Assembly: GCA_030682595.1 (NCBI GenBank)
Contig: JAUXNZ010000097.1
Coordinates: 1 to 12,220, forward strand
Reading direction: 5' to 3'
DNA: 12,220 bases
DNA from: Rhodocyclaceae bacterium
Lineage (GTDB): Bacteria > Pseudomonadota > Gammaproteobacteria > Burkholderiales > Rhodocyclaceae
Part shown: positions 1-6,217 of the stretch, in pieces
Layout: the number at the start of each line of letters is the position of its first letter
Numbering within the stretch: position 1 is the stretch's first letter
The notes under the pieces: generated by a model
The model's input: the letters and a program-made list of their open reading frames with translations, nothing else
Database searches by the model: none
Told to the model about the DNA's origin: nothing
Made by a program: the position numbers and the translations under genes

Positions 1-108
1 TTTAGCACTCAGCAAACGCCCATTGCCGCCCTGCTCAATCTTGGACTGAACTTCGTCGACCTCTTGCAGGTCATAAAGGACGCCTTGGTACGATACGCCA
101 TGGGCTGA
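1..108 (+). CDS. C-terminal end of a UbiH-family FAD-dependent hydroxylase (partial)
   Basis: An open frame enters from the left edge and stops at TGA 106-108, giving 35 residues. They read as the C-terminal helix of the UbiH/UbiF/UbiI flavin hydroxylases: FSTQQTPIAALLNLGLNFVD followed by LLQVIKDALVRYAMG, matching the family pattern of LFS, then a proline, then LRNxGL, then LK and a final RxAxG. Family knowledge: these enzymes hydroxylate the ring of the ubiquinone precursor at the inner membrane. In betaproteobacteria such a gene often sits just before dsbC, as here (53-base gap). The FAD-binding and catalytic parts lie outside the window, so the exact position hydroxylated cannot be named. 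The assignment rests on a short tail and on context. Confidence 0.6.
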   Translation, partial: FSTQQTPIAALLNLGLNFVDLLQVIKDALVRYAMG

Positions 109-160
109 GCGTATCTGCCCTCATTTACCCTAATTGCAATATCCCACCTCCGGAGCATTC

Positions 161-883
161 ATGAAACTCAATTCCCGATTCGCCCTCCTCAGCGGCCTGG
201 CCGCACTTTTTTTGTCCCAGGCCGTGTTCGCCAACGAGGCGCAGATCAAGAAGGCGGTGGAAGCCTGGCTGGGCAGCAATGGGCCCAAGGTGGAATCCGT
301 GCGCAAAGCGGGCGCGCTGGGGCTTTACGAGGTGATGGTCGACGGCGAGTTGATCTATACCGACGAAAAAGTCTCGCATCTCATCATCGGCCAGATTATT
401 GAAGCCAAGTCGCGCAAAAATCTTACCGAGGAGCGCAAGCAAAAATTTTCACAGATCAAGTTCTCAGACCTGCCGCTCGACTTGGCCGTCAAACAGGTGA
501 AAGGCAACGGCAAGCGGCTGCTGGCGACCTTCGAGGACCCCAATTGTTCCTACTGCAAGAAGCTGGCGCAGGAACTGCAGGGCGTCAATGACGTGACGAT
601 TTATACCTTTGTCTATCCGATCCTGTCGCCGGATTCAACCGAAAAGGCCAAGAACATCTGGTGCGCCAGCGACCGCCTCAAGGCGTGGAACGATTTCATG
701 ATCAACAACCAGGCGCCGGCCAGCAAGAATTGCAATCATCCGACTGAAAAAGTGGTCGCCTTGGGCCGCAAGCTGAACATCAGCGGCACACCCACGATGT
801 TCTTTGCCGACGGCAGCCGCGTGCCGGGTTACATGCCGATGGCAACACTGGAAAAAGCGCTGGACAGGGGCAGTGCAAGGTAA
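161..883 (+). CDS. dsbC: Thiol:disulfide interchange protein DsbC
   Basis: Predicted periplasmic disulfide isomerase of 240 aa, close to the usual DsbC length, which shuffles wrong disulfides in exported proteins. Residues 1 to about 24 form a Sec signal peptide (K2, R6, hydrophobic core, cleavage near VFA-NEA). A short dimerisation domain follows to about residue 75, then a thioredoxin fold. Redox motif C129-S-Y-C132 lies in an EDPNCSYCKK context, and the cis-proline loop is T210-P211. C168 and C191 probably form the second, structural disulfide known from E. coli DsbC. The ATG at 161 is chosen over the TTG at 134 because CGGAG (151-155) sits 5 bases upstream and the signal peptide then begins correctly. 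It follows a probable UbiH-family gene and converges on the diguanylate cyclase. DsbG is the alternative, but CSYC and the length favour DsbC. Confidence 0.93.
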   Translation: MKLNSRFALLSGLAALFLSQAVFANEAQIKKAVEAWLGSNGPKVESVRKAGALGLYEVMVDGELIYTDEKVSHLIIGQIIEAKSRKNLTEERKQKFSQIKFSDLPLDLAVKQVKGNGKRLLATFEDPNCSYCKKLAQELQGVNDVTIYTFVYPILSPDSTEKAKNIWCASDRLKAWNDFMINNQAPASKNCNHPTEKVVALGRKLNISGTPTMFFADGSRVPGYMPMATLEKALDRGSAR

Positions 884-919
884 GGCCCGGCGGCAAGGCT
901 GCGAAGGCGTGAAGCTAAC

Positions 920-983
920 GCCGTCCCGTCAGCGCCGACTTTTGCGCGAGCGGGACGCCCAACAATCCGCCAGCGCCGACTTT
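920..983 (-). repeat. Two copies of a short dispersed repeat in the dsbC/diguanylate cyclase gap
   Basis: On the - strand, 967-983 reads AAAGTCGGCGCTGGCGG, and 920-942 reads the same start continued as GACGGGACGGC, with one mismatch over 23 bases to the copy inside mltA. The pair begins 3 bases after the diguanylate cyclase stop codon. Between them CGTCCCG and CGGGACG form a 7-bp inverted repeat that could make a stem. Further copies lie at 3861-3884, 5069-5092 and, diverged, 7559-7582. No T-tract follows, so I do not call this a terminator, although its place between convergent genes would allow a role in RNA 3' ends. Confidence 0.7.
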
Positions 984-986
984 CGA

Positions 987-2861
987 TCAGTAGTGCGCGT
1001 TGACGTCCCACATTTCCGGGGTGAAGCGCACCACGCGGTTGCGGCCGCCCGCCTTGGCGGCATATAGCGCGACATCGGCGAACTTGACGATCTGCCAGAA
1101 GGTGTCCGAATCGCCGGGAAACTCGGCGACGCCGATCGAGATGGTTTTTTGCAGCATCCCCCCGGCGATCGGAATCTTGGTGGCCTCGATTTCGGCGCGA
1201 ATTTTTTCGGCGACTTTCATGCCGCCTTCGGCGCCGGTATCCATCAGGGCCAGCAGGAATTCCTCGCCACCATAACGCACCGCAATGTCCGAACTGCGCA
1301 CGTTGCGCAGCAGGACATCGGCCAAGGCCTTGAGCACCTTGTCGCCAACTTCGTGGCCATGCGTGTCGTTGACCTGCTTGAAGAAATCGAGGTCGAGCAT
1401 CAGCACCGCGATCGAGCTCTTGCGCCGCTGCGTGCCGGAGACCAGGGTGCCGATGTACTCTTCGAGGAAGCGGCGGTTGTAGAGGCCGGTCATGGCATCG
1501 CGCAGGGAATTCTCGCGCAGGTGCTCCATCAGGCGCTTGGCTTCCAGCACCGGACCGGCCTCGCGCAGATAGACGGCGACGAAGGGTGCCAGCAGGCGCG
1601 CCAGCGGGGCATGCTCGGCGGCGATCACCATTTGCACCACGCAGCCGGCGGTGCCGGTCTGGGTGATCGGCAGGCAGATGTGGCTGTCGCCCGCCTCGGC
1701 CGGGCGAAACATGGTGCACAACCCGGGAAAGTCGACCGCATTCACTTCATGGCCGGTACGGCGGGCGCGGCAGAAAGATGAGTCGACCGTGATCTGCGGG
1801 TCGCAGTAGCGGCAAGTTACCCCAATCTCGCCATCGACCAGAATGGGCGTCATGCGGTTCTTGCTGGCCGCCACTTCGTAGATCGAAAACCGTTTGAAAT
1901 CGTATTTCTGGCCCAGCACGTCGGCAATCCGCAGATAGATGTCGAGCTTGGTCTGGTCCTCCTCGATGGCCTGCTTGAACTGCGACACCGTAACCAGGCC
2001 TTCGACCATTTCGGCGGTGAGCGCCAACTGGTTGCCGCCGTCGTTGAGGTGATGCCCCATCAACTGGCCGACCCGGGTGCGAATGGTGGTTACCTCGCGG
2101 TCGAGGAACTCCATCAGATGGTTGATGTTCAGGGCAATGGCGCCCAGTTCGTCAGCACTGCGCTGTTGTATGCGGCCGGAGAAATCACCTCCCACCGCCT
2201 GCGCGGTGACCTCCTGCACGGCATGGGCAGTGTCCGATAGCGGGTTCATCATGCGCCGCAGGATCGCCAGGCCGGCCAGGGCGGCGAGCAGCACCGCCAG
2301 ACTGATCAGGCCCACCGCCAGGATGCTGTTGCGGCGATTTTCGGCCAGCGGAATGTCGATGGCCACCACACCCAGCACCGTGCCGACGCTGACGGCGTGG
2401 CATTGCAGGCAGTTGGGCGTACCGAGGTCATTGGCAACATAGGGGATCAGCGCACGGTAAACCAGCTCGCCGCCGGTCGATGCCTTCTCGAACGACGCCT
2501 TACCCGTGGCCATTGCTAGATCAATGCCCCCGGTTTCCCCACCGTTCTTCACGCCGGCGTGGTCGAGGGCGATGCCCGGCCCGAACTGACTGACCACCGC
2601 CGGGCCGCGAATCACCCGTACCTGCCGCACACCGGGCACCGCGGACAGGCGAGCGAGAAATTGCTGGCGCTTGTCGATGGTGCCATGGATCATGCTCTCG
2701 GTGAGCCCGAGCTTGACCGTTTCGGCCACCGAACGCGCATGCATCTCGGCGGCATAAATCGAGAAGTAATGAAAACTCAGCGCGGAGAACGCCGTCAACA
2801 CCACGAGCAGCGCCGCCAGGGTGCTGACGTAGAACATCATGGTCTTGCCTTTGAGATTCAT
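987..2861 (-). CDS. Membrane diguanylate cyclase with periplasmic haem c motif, HAMP and GGDEF domain
   Basis: A 624-aa signalling enzyme predicted to make cyclic di-GMP from two GTP. Layout from the ATG: transmembrane segment about 8-30; periplasmic PAS/DUF3365-like domain to about 172, containing C151-LQ-C-H155, a CxxCH covalent haem motif; second transmembrane segment about 178-200; HAMP linker about 201-258; a GAF-like region about 300-440 with clustered cysteines (C350, C353, C364, C382, C396, C407); GGDEF domain about 450-610. The cyclase signature GGEEF (531-535) is intact, as is the GGDEF-domain entry motif RDAMTGLYNRR. RSSD (522-525), five residues before GGEEF, is a normal I-site, so product inhibition is expected. 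The architecture suggests periplasmic redox or gas sensing. The ATG at 2861 is preferred to the GTG at 2870 because GGGTGG lies just upstream. It lies 117 bases after mltA on the same strand and may be cotranscribed. The ligand is unknown. Confidence 0.88.
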   Translation of the reverse strand: MNLKGKTMMFYVSTLAALLVVLTAFSALSFHYFSIYAAEMHARSVAETVKLGLTESMIHGTIDKRQQFLARLSAVPGVRQVRVIRGPAVVSQFGPGIALDHAGVKNGGETGGIDLAMATGKASFEKASTGGELVYRALIPYVANDLGTPNCLQCHAVSVGTVLGVVAIDIPLAENRRNSILAVGLISLAVLLAALAGLAILRRMMNPLSDTAHAVQEVTAQAVGGDFSGRIQQRSADELGAIALNINHLMEFLDREVTTIRTRVGQLMGHHLNDGGNQLALTAEMVEGLVTVSQFKQAIEEDQTKLDIYLRIADVLGQKYDFKRFSIYEVAASKNRMTPILVDGEIGVTCRYCDPQITVDSSFCRARRTGHEVNAVDFPGLCTMFRPAEAGDSHICLPITQTGTAGCVVQMVIAAEHAPLARLLAPFVAVYLREAGPVLEAKRLMEHLRENSLRDAMTGLYNRRFLEEYIGTLVSGTQRRKSSIAVLMLDLDFFKQVNDTHGHEVGDKVLKALADVLLRNVRSSDIAVRYGGEEFLLALMDTGAEGGMKVAEKIRAEIEATKIPIAGGMLQKTISIGVAEFPGDSDTFWQIVKFADVALYAAKAGGRNRVVRFTPEMWDVNAHY

Positions 2862-2946
2862 CGCTACCACCCAAGAGTGAGTAATTCGTGGTGCACGATA
2901 CGCAATTTTTGGCGGACACCCCGCTGTGAGAAGTGGTTTTTCCTGC

Positions 2947-2985
2947 CTTATTTCAAGACCTTATTTCAAGGCCTTCTTTCAAGGC
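2947..2985. repeat. Three tandem copies of a 13-bp unit at the mltA stop codon
   Basis: Three head-to-tail 13-mers on the + strand: CTTATTTCAAGAC (2947-2959), CTTATTTCAAGGC (2960-2972), CTTCTTTCAAGGC (2973-2985). Neighbouring units differ at one position. The mltA stop TGA (2979-2981) lies in the copy nearest the gene. Because every unit reads CTTGA in mltA sense and 13 is not a multiple of 3, further stop triplets follow in other frames. The sequence then runs into the gap upstream of the diguanylate cyclase. TTGAAA in each unit resembles a -35 box, but I find no matching -10 box at the right distance. Confidence 0.85.
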
Positions 2986-4298
2986 ACATGGCCGCGCGGC
3001 AGCAGCACCCACATCATGCCGCGCTGCTTCATCCGGCCGGCCTGATTACCCGCTGCCACGCCAGTACCCCAGTAAAAATCAGCGCGCACCGCGCCGCGAA
3101 TGGCTCCTCCGGTGTCCTGCGCCAGCATCAGCCGGTTGAGCGCCTGTTCGCTGTTGGGTTGCGTGGTGGCGAGCCAGACCGGCGCCCCCAGCGGGACATG
3201 GCGCGGATCGACGGCAAGCGAGCGTTCCGGCGTGAGCGGCACGCCGAGCGCGCCGGGCGGGCCGCTCCCCGTCGAGGGCAATTCGCGGAAAAACACCATG
3301 CTCGGATTGACGTTCAATAGCTCCTGCATACGGCGCGGATTGGCCACTGCCCAGGCCTTGATGCCCTGCATCGAGGCTTCATGCGCACGCAGCTCGTTCT
3401 GGTCAATCAACCAGCGACCGATCGAACGATAGGGGTGGCCATTCTGGTCGGCGTAACCGATGCGCACCCGGCTGCCATCGTCGAGCAGCACCTGCCCCGA
3501 ACCCTGAATCTGCAGGAAGAAAAAGTCGAGCGGATCATCCACCCACAGCAGAGCTTCATCGGCACGTCGCACCTCCTGCGCCGTCCAGTCGGCGCGGTCA
3601 TGATAAGGCACCAGCTTGCGCCCTTCGATGCGGCCACGCAGGCGCATGTGTTTCAGCTCCGGATAGAGCGCAGCGAGTTCGACCACGATCAGATCAGCCG
3701 GCGGGGCGAAGACCGGTGTCAGGTAGGGCGCTTTTTTTGCGCGGCTGCCGCGGATCAGAGGCTCGTAATAACCGGTAACCAGTCCGGTCCGGCCGCCATC
3801 CGGCTGGGTGAGCGCCCAAGGCTGAAATTGCCCCTCAAACCAGGCGCGGACGTCGGCTGATGCCGTCCCGCCAGCGCCGACTTTATTGGCCCCCCGCGCT
3901 CGCAAACCCTGCTCGCTGCCCCCCACAGGGGGGACATCGGCTTGGGGCGGCCCGGCGCCGATGTTTGCAGTCAGTGCCGACTCGCAGCTCGCGCGCCAAA
4001 GCGGCCGCTTCGCCAGCGTTGCGCAGGACGCGCGAAACGCCTCGAAGGCCAGCAGGGGATCGTCGGCTGCCCAGTCGGGCAGGTCGCTCCAGGCGGCGGG
4101 CTGCAGGGGCTTGACCTCGGGCTTGGCGGGCTCGACACCCGGACAAACCGGGCAGGCGGCGCAGGGGGGGCAGGTCGTTGCAGTGGTGGCGACGGGCGCA
4201 GGTGGCGGCGCGGGCAGCGCGGCGCAGCCGGCGAGCAACAGCGCCAGCAGGAAAGCCGGGGGCATGGGCATGGTGAATCTGCTAAATTGAACGGTCAT
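2979..4298 (-). CDS. mltA: Membrane-bound lytic murein transglycosylase A (MltA lipoprotein)
   Basis: A 439-aa outer-membrane lipoprotein predicted to cleave the MurNAc-GlcNAc bond of peptidoglycan, leaving 1,6-anhydroMurNAc ends. A lipobox LLAGC puts the lipidated cysteine at residue 25. The proline/alanine linker holds an unusual C43, C46, C49, C52 series. The MltA barrel domain begins near VRAWFEGQF (150-158) and TGYYEP (175-180). The C-terminal 3D domain carries QDTGGAIRG (394-402) and RADFYWGTG (405-413), where family knowledge places the catalytic aspartate. Residues about 112-147 look foreign: low-complexity Gly/Ala/Pro sequence encoded by a palindromic repeat (separate entry), lying before the barrel and probably tolerated. 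Start ATG 4298 is chosen over 4271 because only the longer form has a positive charge (R7) before the signal core; neither has a clear ribosome binding site. It is divergent from the DUF815 gene. Confidence 0.9.
   Translation of the reverse strand: MTVQFSRFTMPMPPAFLLALLLAGCAALPAPPPAPVATTATTCPPCAACPVCPGVEPAKPEVKPLQPAAWSDLPDWAADDPLLAFEAFRASCATLAKRPLWRASCESALTANIGAGPPQADVPPVGGSEQGLRARGANKVGAGGTASADVRAWFEGQFQPWALTQPDGGRTGLVTGYYEPLIRGSRAKKAPYLTPVFAPPADLIVVELAALYPELKHMRLRGRIEGRKLVPYHDRADWTAQEVRRADEALLWVDDPLDFFFLQIQGSGQVLLDDGSRVRIGYADQNGHPYRSIGRWLIDQNELRAHEASMQGIKAWAVANPRRMQELLNVNPSMVFFRELPSTGSGPPGALGVPLTPERSLAVDPRHVPLGAPVWLATTQPNSEQALNRLMLAQDTGGAIRGAVRADFYWGTGVAAGNQAGRMKQRGMMWVLLPRGHVP
3861..3966 (-). 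repeat. Palindromic repeat block inserted in frame within mltA
   Basis: In mltA sense the block starts AAACATCGGCGCCGGGCCGCC (3946-3966 reversed), passes through a hairpin core of six C, TGT, six G (+ strand 3919-3933), and ends with AAAGTCGGCGCTGGCGGGAC plus GGCA (3861-3884). The first end shares 16 identical bases (3946-3961) with birA (11122-11137); the last 24 bases are identical to 5069-5092. It encodes about 35 residues (MltA about 112-147, including IGAGPPQADVPPVGG and KVGAGG) with no stop, placed between two parts that my memory of MltA proteins puts closer together. Block edges are approximate. Insertion is inferred from the repeats and from the low-complexity protein. Confidence 0.72.
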
Positions 4299-4319
4299 CA
4301 AGGAATGAAAGCTTAACCG

Positions 4320-5189
4320 ATGCAGGCCCTCGAAACACTGCTGGCACGACTCGAAAGTTTGGTCGGGCGCGCCGAATCCCTTTTTCCTCAGCCGCCCGCG
4401 CCGCCCGACTGGCATGCGGCAACTGCCTTCCGCTGGCGTGTCGCCCAGGGGCGTGGTCGCCTGGAACCGGTGCGCCACCCCCATCGCATCCAGCTTGACG
4501 ACCTGCTCGGGGTCGCCAACCAAAAGGCCGCGATCGTGCGCAATACGCGCCAGTTCATCGCCGGCCGTCCCGCCAACAACGTGCTGCTCACCGGCGCGCG
4601 CGGTACCGGCAAATCGTCGCTGGTCAAAGCGGTGCTGGCCAAATTCGCCCCGCGCGGCCTGCGTCTGATCGAGGTCGACCGCAACGACCTGGTCGACCTG
4701 CCGGAAATCATCGAACTGGTCGCCGACCGTCCCGAGCGTTTCATCGTGTTTTGCGACGACCTTTCCTTCGAAGCCGCCGAGCCCGGCTACAAGGCGCTGA
4801 AAAGCGCGCTCGACGGCTCCATTGCCGGCCCGCCGGAAAACCTGCTGATCTACGCCACCTCCAACCGCCGGCATCTGATGCCCGAGCGCATGGCCGAGAA
4901 TCTCGAAACCACGCATACGACCGATGGCGAGATCCATCCCGGCGAAACCACCGAGGAAAAAATTTCCCTGTCGGAACGTTTCGGCCTGTGGCTATCGTTC
5001 TATCCCTTCGATCAGGAATGCTATCTCGATATCTGCGTCCATTGGCTGCATCGCTTCGGCGTCGATGAAAAGTCGGCGCTGGCGGGACGGCAGGAAGCCT
5101 TGCAGTGGGCGCTGCAACGCGGTGGGCGCTCCGGGCGCATCGCCTGGCAATTCGCCCGGGATTTTGCCGGACGGCAAAAGTGCGGCTGA
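4320..5189 (+). CDS. DUF815-family AAA+ ATPase
   Basis: A 289-aa cytoplasmic P-loop ATPase of the DUF815 family, normal in length; its biological role is not established. A short N-terminal helix (MQALETLLARLESL) and a linker lead to the AAA+ core. Walker A is GARGTGKS (92-99), Walker B ends in the acidic pair D146-D147 of FIVFCDDLSF, and sensor 1 is the Asn of ATSNRRH (N182). The C-terminal GGRSGRIAWQFARDF (about 268-282) holds the arginine-rich family signature. The start is fixed by the usual N-terminus; only a weak GAAAG (4307-4311) lies at ribosome binding distance, and a three-codon ORF (4305-4316) precedes it. Residues about 250-258 (EKSALAGRQ) are encoded by an exact copy of the dispersed repeat. 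It overlaps the next gene by 10 bases, suggesting translational coupling. Confidence 0.88.
   Translation: MQALETLLARLESLVGRAESLFPQPPAPPDWHAATAFRWRVAQGRGRLEPVRHPHRIQLDDLLGVANQKAAIVRNTRQFIAGRPANNVLLTGARGTGKSSLVKAVLAKFAPRGLRLIEVDRNDLVDLPEIIELVADRPERFIVFCDDLSFEAAEPGYKALKSALDGSIAGPPENLLIYATSNRRHLMPERMAENLETTHTTDGEIHPGETTEEKISLSERFGLWLSFYPFDQECYLDICVHWLHRFGVDEKSALAGRQEALQWALQRGGRSGRIAWQFARDFAGRQKCG
5069..5092 (+). repeat. Exact 24-base copy of the dispersed repeat inside the DUF815 gene
   Basis: AAAGTCGGCGCTGGCGGGAC plus GGCA is identical over 24 bases to the - strand of 3861-3884 in mltA. Both copies run in the sense direction of their host gene but in different reading frames: mltA reads it as KVGAGGTA, this gene as KSALAGR. 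A shared protein motif therefore cannot explain the match. Unlike mltA, the host protein seems not to be lengthened here. Confidence 0.8.
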
Positions 5190-6112
5190 CCGAAGTCGCC
5201 GCCGCCGTCATCCTGCGCGCGGACGGGCACTATTTACTTGGCCAACGCGCCCCTGGCAGCTTCTATCCCGGCTACTGGGAATTTCCCGGCGGCAAGGTCG
5301 AACCCGGCGAAACGCCCAAGGATGCCCTCATCCGCGAACTCCACGAAGAACTCGAAATCGAGGTGCTGGCCGCGACGCCCTGGATCGTGCGCGAACACCG
5401 GTATGCACACGCCCATGTGCGGCTGCATTTTTTTCGCGTCACCCGCTGGCGCGGCGAATTCCACGATCATGTGCATGCCGCCCTCGCCTGGCAGGACCCG
5501 GCAGCGCCCATTGCGTCTCCCCTATTGCCCGCCAACGGGCCGTTGCTCGCCGCCCTGCGGCTACCCGCCGTGTACGGCATCACCCACGCCTGGCAGAGCG
5601 GTGTCGCGGCCCAGCTTGCGGCGCTCGATGTGGCACTGGCGCGCGGCCTGCGGCTGGTGCAGTTGCGCGAAAACGCCTTGCCGGAAAGCGAGCGCGCCGC
5701 CTGCGGCGCAGCGGTGGTCGCGCTTTGCCGACAACATGGCGCGCGGGTGCTGGTGAATGGCGATGCGGAGCTCGCCCGCGCCATCGACGCCGACGGCCTG
5801 CACCTGCCAGCGCGCCAACTCATGGCCGAGCGCGGGCGGCCGCCCTTCCCGCTCGTTGCCGCGTCCTGCCACCAACGCCAGGAACTGGAACATGCCGCGC
5901 GCCTGGGCCTGGATTTTGCCGTGCTGGGCCCCGTCAAGCCGACGGCCTCGCATCCCGGTGATATGGGCATCGGTTGGGAAAATTTCGCCGGATTGATTGC
6001 CGGCCTGCCCATGCCCGTCTATGCGATCGGCGGGTTGTCGCCCGCGGACCTGCCGGAAGCGCTCGCCGCCGGCGGCCAGGGCATCGCCGCTATTCGCGCG
6101 GCTTGGAGCTGA
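5180..6112 (+). CDS. MutT-type Nudix hydrolase fused to a ThiE-like domain
   Basis: A 310-aa two-domain protein of a kind known in beta- and gammaproteobacteria. Residues 1 to about 125 are a MutT-like Nudix hydrolase, a family that removes oxidised nucleotides such as 8-oxo-dGTP. The Nudix box runs about 38-60 (GKVEPGETPKDALIRELHEE, then LEI), with E in place of the usual G near its end while the REL-x-EE core is intact. Residues about 128-310 resemble thiamine-phosphate synthase (TIM barrel): VYGITH, QLREN, DGLHLPA, GPVKPTASHPG and AIGGLSP. Whether this half is active or only structural is open. The GTG at 5180 is chosen because it overlaps the end of the DUF815 gene by 10 bases and begins directly before the first Nudix strand (VRLTEVAAAVIL). 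The ribosome binding site is weak (GGACGG), fitting coupled translation. The stop lies within the stem of a long hairpin. Confidence 0.9.
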   Translation: MRLTEVAAAVILRADGHYLLGQRAPGSFYPGYWEFPGGKVEPGETPKDALIRELHEELEIEVLAATPWIVREHRYAHAHVRLHFFRVTRWRGEFHDHVHAALAWQDPAAPIASPLLPANGPLLAALRLPAVYGITHAWQSGVAAQLAALDVALARGLRLVQLRENALPESERAACGAAVVALCRQHGARVLVNGDAELARAIDADGLHLPARQLMAERGRPPFPLVAASCHQRQELEHAARLGLDFAVLGPVKPTASHPGDMGIGWENFAGLIAGLPMPVYAIGGLSPADLPEALAAGGQGIAAIRAAWS

Positions 6113-6144
6113 CTTTCATGATGCGTCGCATCATGAAAGTTAGC
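6108..6144 (+). terminator. 18-bp hairpin overlapping the MutT-ThiE stop codon
   Basis: 6108-6125 pairs with 6127-6144. The inner 14 bp (ACTTTCATGATGCG, one T, then its exact complement) is perfect, and the outer four pairs include one G-U. The stop TGA (6110-6112) is inside the stem. It lies between convergent genes, so it could end or protect transcripts of both. No T-tract follows on either strand, so it is not a textbook intrinsic terminator; an RNA 3'-end stabiliser or a recombination relic is also possible. Confidence 0.6.
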
Positions 6145-6170
6145 CCCTTCAAATGCCCCCCACCCCCAGC

Positions 6171-6188
6171 CCCCGCCCCGGGGCGGGG
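6171..6188. repeat. Perfect GC-only palindrome between convergent genes
   Basis: CCCCGCCCC followed at once by GGGGCGGGG, an 18-base perfect palindrome, preceded by C-rich sequence (6155-6170). It lies in the 105-base gap between the MutT-ThiE stop and the yacG stop. It may serve as a transcription barrier or be a degraded copy of a GC-rich palindromic repeat. The rest of the gap holds no gene that I can see. Confidence 0.6.
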
Positions 6189-6217
6189 ATCAAAGTTTGT
6201 TCGCTGCGCTCAGGGGA

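Noticed and set aside
829..1719. Long open frame on the - strand overlapping the diguanylate cyclase
   Set aside because: It is the same strand read one frame off from the GGDEF gene, with Arg/Gly/Ala-rich sequence and no motifs: a high-GC shadow.
4299..4937. Open frame extending MltA upstream by about 213 codons
   Set aside because: It runs antisense through the DUF815 gene, has no signal peptide, and would bury the lipobox. The lipoprotein start at 4298 explains the protein.
4924..5961. 345-codon + strand open frame over the DUF815 and MutT-ThiE genes
   Set aside because: Arg/Ala/Pro-rich shadow in another frame of two well-supported genes.
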